Below are positions 58,775 to 64,000 of a stretch of 64,000 nucleotides of DNA, piece by piece; the stretch's first letter is position 1; each line of letters begins with the position of its first letter. Made by a program: the position numbers and the translations under genes. Location of the stretch: positions 27,090-91,089 of the forward strand of contig NZ_JYLL01000024.1 in the NCBI RefSeq assembly GCF_001439695.1, written 5' to 3'. This DNA comes from Pseudomonas veronii (lineage in GTDB: Bacteria; Pseudomonadota; Gammaproteobacteria; Pseudomonadales; Pseudomonadaceae). The notes beneath the pieces are model-generated. The model saw only the letters and a list, made by a program, of their open reading frames with translations. It searched no databases and was not told the origin of the DNA.

Positions 58775-58781
58775 CCCAGCC

Positions 58782-59855
58782 ATGAGCGCCTCCATCAAGA
58801 AGAAAATCACCGCAGTTGCCATCGTGGCGGCCATTGCCGGTGCGACCTGGATCGGCTGGGACTGGTTCGATCAACGCGCTGTGCCGGACGGTCTGATGGT
58901 CAGCAATGGACGCATTGAAGCCACGGAGGTGGACGTGGCCGCCAAATTTAGTGGGCGCGTCGCGCAGATCCTGGCCGATGAAGGTGACGAGGTGCAGGCT
59001 GGGCAGGTGTTGGCACACATGCATATCGATTCGCTGCTGGCCCAGATGCGCGAGGCCCAGGCGCAATTGCAGCGGGCAGAACATGCCGTGAAGGCCACTC
59101 AGGCGCAGGTGAGCATGCGCCGCAGCGAGCAGGCCGCCGCCGAGGCTGTCGTGGTTCAGCGCCATACGGAACTGAATGCCGCCCAGCGTCGACTGGTACG
59201 CACCGAGGTATTGGTCAAGGACGGCGCCACAACAGGCCAGGAGTTGGACGATGACCGCGCCAGAGTGGCGAATACCGGCGCTGCGCTCAATGCCGCGCGC
59301 GCGCAGGCTAACGCCGCCAGATCGGCCATCGAAGCCAGCGACGCCGAAGTCACCGGCGCAACATCGACCGTCGCGGCAGCGCAGGCCACGGTCGAGCGCA
59401 TCCAGTCCGAGTTGGACGACAGCACTCTCAAGGCCCCGCGCAGTGGCCGCGTGCAGTATCGCCTGGCCCAGCCCGGCGAAATGCTCAGCGATGGCGGCAA
59501 GGTGCTTAACCTGATCGACCTGTCAGATGTCTACATGAGCTTCTTCTTGCCCACCGAAGCCGCCGGGCAAGTGGCCCTGGGCAGTGAAGTGCGCGTTGTG
59601 CTGGACACCGCGCCGCACTTGCCGATACCCGCCACGGTCACCTTTGTCTCGCGCCAGGCCCAGTTCACCCCCAAATTCGTGGAGACAGCCAATGAGCGGC
59701 AGAAGCTGATGTTCCGGGTCAAGGCTCGGATCGACAAAGCATTGCTGAGCAAGTACCAGGATTATGTAAAGTCCGGCCTGCCCGGCGTTGCCTGGATCAG
59801 GACCGCTCCTCAGGCCCAATGGCCTGAAGCCTTGCAGCTTAGGGACTTGCCATGA
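58782..59855 (+). CDS. yhiI: HlyD-family periplasmic adaptor (YhiI-like)
   Basis: A 357-residue membrane-fusion protein: one N-terminal membrane helix (ITAVAIVAAIAGATWIGWDWF), lipoyl half-motifs (VDVAAKFSGRVAQILADEGDEVQAGQVL and DDSTLKAPRSGRVQYRLAQPGEM) around a long Ala/Gln-rich coiled coil, and a beta-barrel domain. It links inner-membrane ABC proteins to an outer-membrane factor. Its stop overlaps the rbbA start (ATGA). The gene set mirrors E. coli yhiI-rbbA-yhhJ. Confidence 0.87.
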   Translation: MSASIKKKITAVAIVAAIAGATWIGWDWFDQRAVPDGLMVSNGRIEATEVDVAAKFSGRVAQILADEGDEVQAGQVLAHMHIDSLLAQMREAQAQLQRAEHAVKATQAQVSMRRSEQAAAEAVVVQRHTELNAAQRRLVRTEVLVKDGATTGQELDDDRARVANTGAALNAARAQANAARSAIEASDAEVTGATSTVAAAQATVERIQSELDDSTLKAPRSGRVQYRLAQPGEMLSDGGKVLNLIDLSDVYMSFFLPTEAAGQVALGSEVRVVLDTAPHLPIPATVTFVSRQAQFTPKFVETANERQKLMFRVKARIDKALLSKYQDYVKSGLPGVAWIRTAPQAQWPEALQLRDLP

Positions 59856-62587
59856 ACAGCCTCGCTGAGCCCGTGGTTCGCCTGCGGGACGTAAGCCTGC
59901 ACTACGGCAAGACCCAGGCGCTGTCGGGCATCACCCAGGACATCCCTGGCGGTTGCATGGTAGGGCTGATCGGCCCGGATGGCGTAGGGAAGTCCAGTCT
60001 GCTGTCGTTGCTCTCCGGCGCGCGTCGGGTACAGCAAGGCACAGTAGAGGTGCTGGGCGCCGACATCGCCAGCAAGGCCCACCGCGACCAGATCTGCCCG
60101 CGTATTGCCTACATGCCCCAAGGCCTGGGCAAGAACCTGTACCCCACACTGTCAGTGGAAGAAAACCTGCAGTTCATCGCACGGTTGTTCAGTCAAAACG
60201 CCAGCGAACGGCGCCGACGCATCGACGATTTGACCCGTAGCACCGGCATGTATCCATTTCTTGCGCGACCCGCCGGGAAGCTTTCGGGGGGCATGAAGCA
60301 GAAACTGAGCCTGTGCTGCGCTCTGATCCATGATCCCGACCTGCTGATCCTCGACGAACCCACTACGGGTGTCGATCCGCTGGCGCGCGCGCAGTTCTGG
60401 GAACTGATCGCCCGTATCCGTCGCCAGCGAGTCGGCATGAGTGTGATCGTCGCCACCGCCTACATGGATGAAGCACAAGGCTTTGACTGGCTGGCAGTCA
60501 TGGACGAAGGTCGGGTACGGGCCACCGGCACGCCTGCCGAACTGCTGGCACGCACCCATTGCGATTCGTTGGAATCGGCCTTCATCAGTTTGCTGCCGGA
60601 CGAGAAAAAGCAAGACCATGAGCCCGTGGTCATTCCTCCCTTGCAGACCGACCCGGATGATATCGCCATCCAAGCCCAGGGGCTGACAATGCGCTTTGGC
60701 GACTTCACGGCTGTGGATCACGTGAGCTTTCGCATCCGTCGCGGAGAAATCTTCGGGTTTCTCGGCTCCAACGGCTGCGGCAAGAGCACTACGATGAAAA
60801 TGCTCACCGGCCTGCTACCCGCCAGCGAAGGCCGTGCCTGGCTGTTCGGCAAGGAGATCGACTCTCACGACCTTGCCACACGCAGTCGCGTAGGCTACAT
60901 GTCGCAATCGTTCTCGCTCTATAACGAATTGACGGTAAAGCAGAACCTGGTCCTGCATGCCAAACTATTCCATGTGCCCGCCACAGAGATCGACGCTCGC
61001 GTGCAGCAAATGGCCGGGCGTTTTGAATTGCTGGACGTCATGGATAGCCTGCCGCCTAGCATCCCCATGGGCATGCGCCAGCGCCTATCGCTGGCCGTGG
61101 CGATGGTTCACAAGCCCGAACTGCTTATTCTGGACGAGCCGACTTCGGGCGTCGATCCGGTGGCGCGCGACAAGTTCTGGCGCTTGTTGGTGCAACTGTC
61201 GCGGCGCGACCATGTGACCATCTTCATCTCCACCCACTTCATGAACGAGGCCGAGCGCTGCGACCGCATGTCGATGATGCATGCGGGCAAGGTGCTCGAC
61301 AGTGATGCGCCAATGCAGTTGGTGGAAAAACGCGGTGCCGCCAGCCTGGAAGAGGCCTTTATCGGTTATCTGATCGAGGCCGATAACAATGCCGCGCATG
61401 TGCCGGATGAGAGCGCTCCCACACAGCACGGCACGGCCGCAACAGCAGCCGAACAGGCTCAGTCGTTCAGCCTGCAGCGTCTACTCAGCTACGCCTGGCG
61501 CGAGTCGCTGGAACTGCGGCGCGATCCGGTACGCGCCACACTGGCGCTACTGGGATCGCTGCTGCTGATGTTTGTTATCGGCTATGGCATCAGCACTGAC
61601 GTCAATGACCTGCGCTACGCCGTGCTTGACCGTGATCAGACCGGCCTGAGCCATGACTACACCCTGGCGCTCTCCGGTTCGCCGTATTTTCTTGAGCGCC
61701 CGCCGTTGCACAGTTACGCAGAACTGGACCGACGCATGCAGACCGGCGAACTGAGTCTGGTCATCGAGATCCCGTCCGGCTTTGCCCGCGACGCGACGCT
61801 GGGGCACAACGCCCAGGTCGGTGCCTGGATCAACGGCGCCATGCCCAGCCGCGCCGAAACCGTGCAAGGCTATGTGCAGGGCATGCACCTGCTCTGGCTC
61901 ACGCAAAAATCCCAGCGATTGAACGGCAAAACCTACACCAACCCGGTCGAAGTGCAGACGCGCTTTCGCTACAACCCGGACATCAAGAGCCTGCCCGCCA
62001 TCGTCCCGGCGGTGGTGCCATTGCTGCTGTTGATGCTGCCGGCGATGCTGACCGCGCTAGCCGTGGTGCGCGAGAAGGAACTGGGCGCGATCATCAACTT
62101 CTACGTCACCCCTGTCACCCGCACCGAGTTCCTGCTTGGCAAGCAACTGCCCTATGTGGCGCTGGGAATGCTGAACTTCCTGTTGATGAGCGTGCTGGCG
62201 GTGACCGTACTGGACGTGCCCATGAAGGGCAGCTTTGCCACCCTGGCGCTGGCCACCCTGGTGTTTCTGGTGATCTCCACCGGCATGGGGCTGGTCGCAT
62301 CGGCCGTCACGCGCAGTCAGATCGCCGCGATGTTCGCTGCGCTGATCGGCACGCTGGTGCCTGCCACCCAGTTCGCCGGGCTGACTACACCCGTTTCCTC
62401 GTTGGAGGGCATCGGCAAGCTGATCGGCGAAGCCTACCCGGCCACCCACATGTTTCTCATCAGCCGTGGCGTATTCGCGAAGGCTTTGGGGCTGGCTGAT
62501 CTGCAGCAGTCCTTCATTGCTTTGTTGGTGGCCCTACCGCTGGTGATGGGTCTGGCGATTGCGATGCTGCACAAACAGGAGCGCTGA
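59852..62587 (+). CDS. rbbA: ABC transporter with two ATPase domains fused to an ABC-2 permease (RbbA-like)
   Basis: A 911-residue protein, the same length as E. coli RbbA. First ATPase: Walker A GPDGVGKSS (K47), signature LSGGMKQKL. Second: GSNGCGKST (K311), degenerate signature (MGMRQRLS) as in RbbA. From about residue 545 comes an ABC-2 permease with six helices. RbbA was described as ribosome-associated in E. coli, but the domain plan and the HlyD, permease and TolC-like neighbours favour export. Its ATG overlaps the adaptor stop. Confidence 0.9.
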   Translation: MNSLAEPVVRLRDVSLHYGKTQALSGITQDIPGGCMVGLIGPDGVGKSSLLSLLSGARRVQQGTVEVLGADIASKAHRDQICPRIAYMPQGLGKNLYPTLSVEENLQFIARLFSQNASERRRRIDDLTRSTGMYPFLARPAGKLSGGMKQKLSLCCALIHDPDLLILDEPTTGVDPLARAQFWELIARIRRQRVGMSVIVATAYMDEAQGFDWLAVMDEGRVRATGTPAELLARTHCDSLESAFISLLPDEKKQDHEPVVIPPLQTDPDDIAIQAQGLTMRFGDFTAVDHVSFRIRRGEIFGFLGSNGCGKSTTMKMLTGLLPASEGRAWLFGKEIDSHDLATRSRVGYMSQSFSLYNELTVKQNLVLHAKLFHVPATEIDARVQQMAGRFELLDVMDSLPPSIPMGMRQRLSLAVAMVHKPELLILDEPTSGVDPVARDKFWRLLVQLSRRDHVTIFISTHFMNEAERCDRMSMMHAGKVLDSDAPMQLVEKRGAASLEEAFIGYLIEADNNAAHVPDESAPTQHGTAATAAEQAQSFSLQRLLSYAWRESLELRRDPVRATLALLGSLLLMFVIGYGISTDVNDLRYAVLDRDQTGLSHDYTLALSGSPYFLERPPLHSYAELDRRMQTGELSLVIEIPSGFARDATLGHNAQVGAWINGAMPSRAETVQGYVQGMHLLWLTQKSQRLNGKTYTNPVEVQTRFRYNPDIKSLPAIVPAVVPLLLLMLPAMLTALAVVREKELGAIINFYVTPVTRTEFLLGKQLPYVALGMLNFLLMSVLAVTVLDVPMKGSFATLALATLVFLVISTGMGLVASAVTRSQIAAMFAALIGTLVPATQFAGLTTPVSSLEGIGKLIGEAYPATHMFLISRGVFAKALGLADLQQSFIALLVALPLVMGLAIAMLHKQER

Positions 62588-62588
62588 G

Positions 62589-63722
62589 ATGAAACGCACT
62601 TTTTCCAATATCTGGCAACTGGGCGTCAAGGAGCTTCGCAGTCTGTGGCGCGATCCGGTCATGCTGCTGCTGATCGTCTTCAGCTTCACGGCGATGGTCT
62701 ACACGGCCGCCTCGGCCATTCCAGATACCCTGAACAACGCACCGATCGCCTTCGTCGACGAAGATGATTCGCCCCTGTCGCAGCGCATCGCCACCGCTTT
62801 CTACCCGCCTCAGTTCACGCAACCAGAGCACATCAGTGTTGCCGAGATGGACGCCGGTCTGGACTCCGGCCGCTATACCTTCGTGCTGTACATGCCGCCC
62901 AACCTACAGCGCGATGTTCTGGCGGGTCGTCCCGCGCAGGTGCAGCTCAACGTCGATGCCACACGCATGGATCAAGCCTTCAGCGGCAGCGCCTATGTCG
63001 AGCAGATCGTTACCGATGAGGTCAAGACCTTCGTGCAGCGTTATCGCGGCAATTCGGCCCCGTCGGTGGAACTGGCGCTGCGCGCACGTTTCAACCCGGC
63101 GTTGGACAAGACTTGGTTCAGCAGCCTGCTGCAGATCATCGACAACATCACCATGCTGGCGATCATTCTGACCGGAGCCGCGCTGATCCGCGAACGTGAG
63201 CACGGCACTATCGAACACCTGTTGGTGATGCCGGTCACCCCCACGCAGATCATGCTGGCCAAGGTCCTGGCGATGGGCACGGTGGTGCTGGTGGCGGCGG
63301 CGTTGTCGTTGCAGTTCGTGGTACGCGGGTTGCTCGCCGTACCCATCGAAGGCTCGATCTGGCTGTTCCTGGTCGGCGCCGCGCTGAGCTTGTTCGCCAA
63401 CACCGCCCTGGGCATCTATCTGGCCACCGTGGCCCGCAGCATGCCGCAGTTCGGCCTGTTGCTGATGCTGGTGCTGTTGCCGTTGATCCTGCTCTCCGGC
63501 GGCGCCACTCCGCGCGAAAGCATGCCCACGCTGGTGCAGTACCTGATGCTGGCCGCACCCACCACCCACTTGGTGCAGTTGGGAGAAGGCGTGCTGTACC
63601 GCGGCGCGGGGCTGGACGTGGTGTGGGTTCAACTTCTTGCGCTACTACTCATCGGCAGCGTGCTGTTCGCACTTTCGTTGCAGCGTTTTCGCCGGATGCT
63701 TGCGCAGATGGATGGAGGCTGA
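62589..63722 (+). CDS. yhhJ: ABC-2 type permease (YhhJ-like)
   Basis: A 377-residue permease: one N-terminal helix (PVMLLLIVFSFTAMVYTAAS), a large periplasmic domain, and five C-terminal helices after LIREREHGTIEHLLVMPVTPTQIMLAKVLAMG, the family hallmark. It starts one base after the rbbA stop and would pair with the permease half of RbbA as the two membrane units. Last gene of the exporter operon. Confidence 0.88.
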   Translation: MKRTFSNIWQLGVKELRSLWRDPVMLLLIVFSFTAMVYTAASAIPDTLNNAPIAFVDEDDSPLSQRIATAFYPPQFTQPEHISVAEMDAGLDSGRYTFVLYMPPNLQRDVLAGRPAQVQLNVDATRMDQAFSGSAYVEQIVTDEVKTFVQRYRGNSAPSVELALRARFNPALDKTWFSSLLQIIDNITMLAIILTGAALIREREHGTIEHLLVMPVTPTQIMLAKVLAMGTVVLVAAALSLQFVVRGLLAVPIEGSIWLFLVGAALSLFANTALGIYLATVARSMPQFGLLLMLVLLPLILLSGGATPRESMPTLVQYLMLAAPTTHLVQLGEGVLYRGAGLDVVWVQLLALLLIGSVLFALSLQRFRRMLAQMDGG

Positions 63723-63923
63723 TCCTCGCCCATCACATCGCCGGATGAGGTTAGGTGGCGTTAAACCCCATTGGACAGAGAAATACCTTATGGCCTCTGA
63801 ATAGAGACGCTATCAGTTGATTTCTCAGAATGGATAGGCTTGTTTCGGACAATTAAAAAGCCGGCTTGTGGTTTAATGCCGATCAGTTAAGCCTTCTCGC
63901 TTGACCTTTGGCCGCAAAAAATC

Positions 63924-63958
63924 AAAATCCGATGCCTACACTGGCATCGGATTTTTTT
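63924..63958 (+). terminator. Strong hairpin-T-tract just before the last start codon
   Basis: A perfect 13-bp stem (AAAATCCGATGCC / GGCATCGGATTTT) with a six-base loop, merging into an eight-T run. It ends one base before the ATG at 63959, so it would stop incoming transcription from the exporter operon before the next gene, an arrangement often seen at the 5' end of insertion sequences. Confidence 0.8.
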
Positions 63959-64000
63959 ATGCGTCTCGCTCGGGCACTGGAACTGACCCACAACATCGCC
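63959..64000 (+). CDS. Start of a probable IS4-family transposase (cut by window edge)
   Basis: Only 14 codons, MRLARALELTHNIA, are present. This opening resembles IS4-type transposases of pseudomonads, and the terminator hairpin directly upstream fits an insertion-sequence end. The left boundary may be in the AATGCCGATCAGTTAAG region near 63875, but no terminal repeat can be confirmed without the other end. Confidence 0.4.
   Translation, partial: MRLARALELTHNIA

Overview
This window is chromosomal DNA of a Pseudomonas, most likely of the P. fluorescens group. The evidence is the gene order (spc and alpha ribosomal operons, katA, ferritin, uvrA, an MFS gene, ssb; later nrdR, the rib genes, nusB, thiL, ribA, btuF/btuB, dxs, ispA, xseB), which I know from Pseudomonas chromosomes, and two families of paired REP palindromes typical of fluorescent pseudomonads. 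No rRNA, tRNA or CRISPR array is visible.

Layout. 1-6311: 3' part of the spc operon (rplF 5'-truncated by the window, rplR, rpsE, rpmD, rplO, secY, rpmJ) and the alpha operon (rpsM, rpsK, rpsD, rpoA, rplQ), with a good sigma70-type promoter between them. 6551-13618: katA, a ferritin lacking the haem-ligand methionine, uvrA (minus, TTG start, LexA-like box), a YajR-type MFS transporter and ssb. 13701-22657: mixed metabolic genes (alpha/beta hydrolase, trans-aconitate methyltransferase, cysteine hydrolase divergent from a GlxA-type AraC regulator, the very large helicase Lhr, an RmlD-like protein). 22794-26712: OmpW and a four-gene minus-strand operon (His-rich DUF2796 protein, ABC ATPase, FtsX-like permease, DUF3299 protein) that looks like a zinc-linked MacB/Lol-type system. 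26845-29316: small protein, thioredoxin/TPR co-chaperone, methyltransferase, YbaY-like lipoprotein. 29456-35691: nrdR and the riboflavin cluster with nusB and thiL; the GTP cyclohydrolase half of RibBA is degenerate, and a stand-alone RibA with intact zinc cysteines follows, with a perfect ANR-type box upstream. 35688-42094: membrane protein, btuF, btuB, dxs, ispA, xseB. 42194-44907: PAS-HTH regulator, ornithine-cyclodeaminase family enzyme, MerR regulator, quinone reductase-like protein.

The accessory part begins near 45000. 45885-49296 holds two complete P-loop GTPases, the N-terminal stub of a third (dynamin-like) GTPase, and a C39-like cysteine protease. 50265-53887 is a three-gene minus-strand operon: an alpha-oxoamine synthase (PLP enzyme, with an active-site His replaced by Asn), a FemAB/GNAT-type acyltransferase and an MFS exporter. 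It looks like a minimal pathway for an acylated aminoketone-type small molecule. Divergent from it are a two-component system, a MipA/OmpV outer-membrane protein, a possible 55-residue membrane peptide, a NodT-type outer-membrane factor, and a YhiI-RbbA-YhhJ-type ABC export set, which together could form an envelope-spanning exporter. The last 42 bases look like the start of an IS4-type transposase.

The best candidates for an undescribed system are the GTPase/C39 block and the oxoamine synthase-acyltransferase-MFS operon facing the two-component/export locus.
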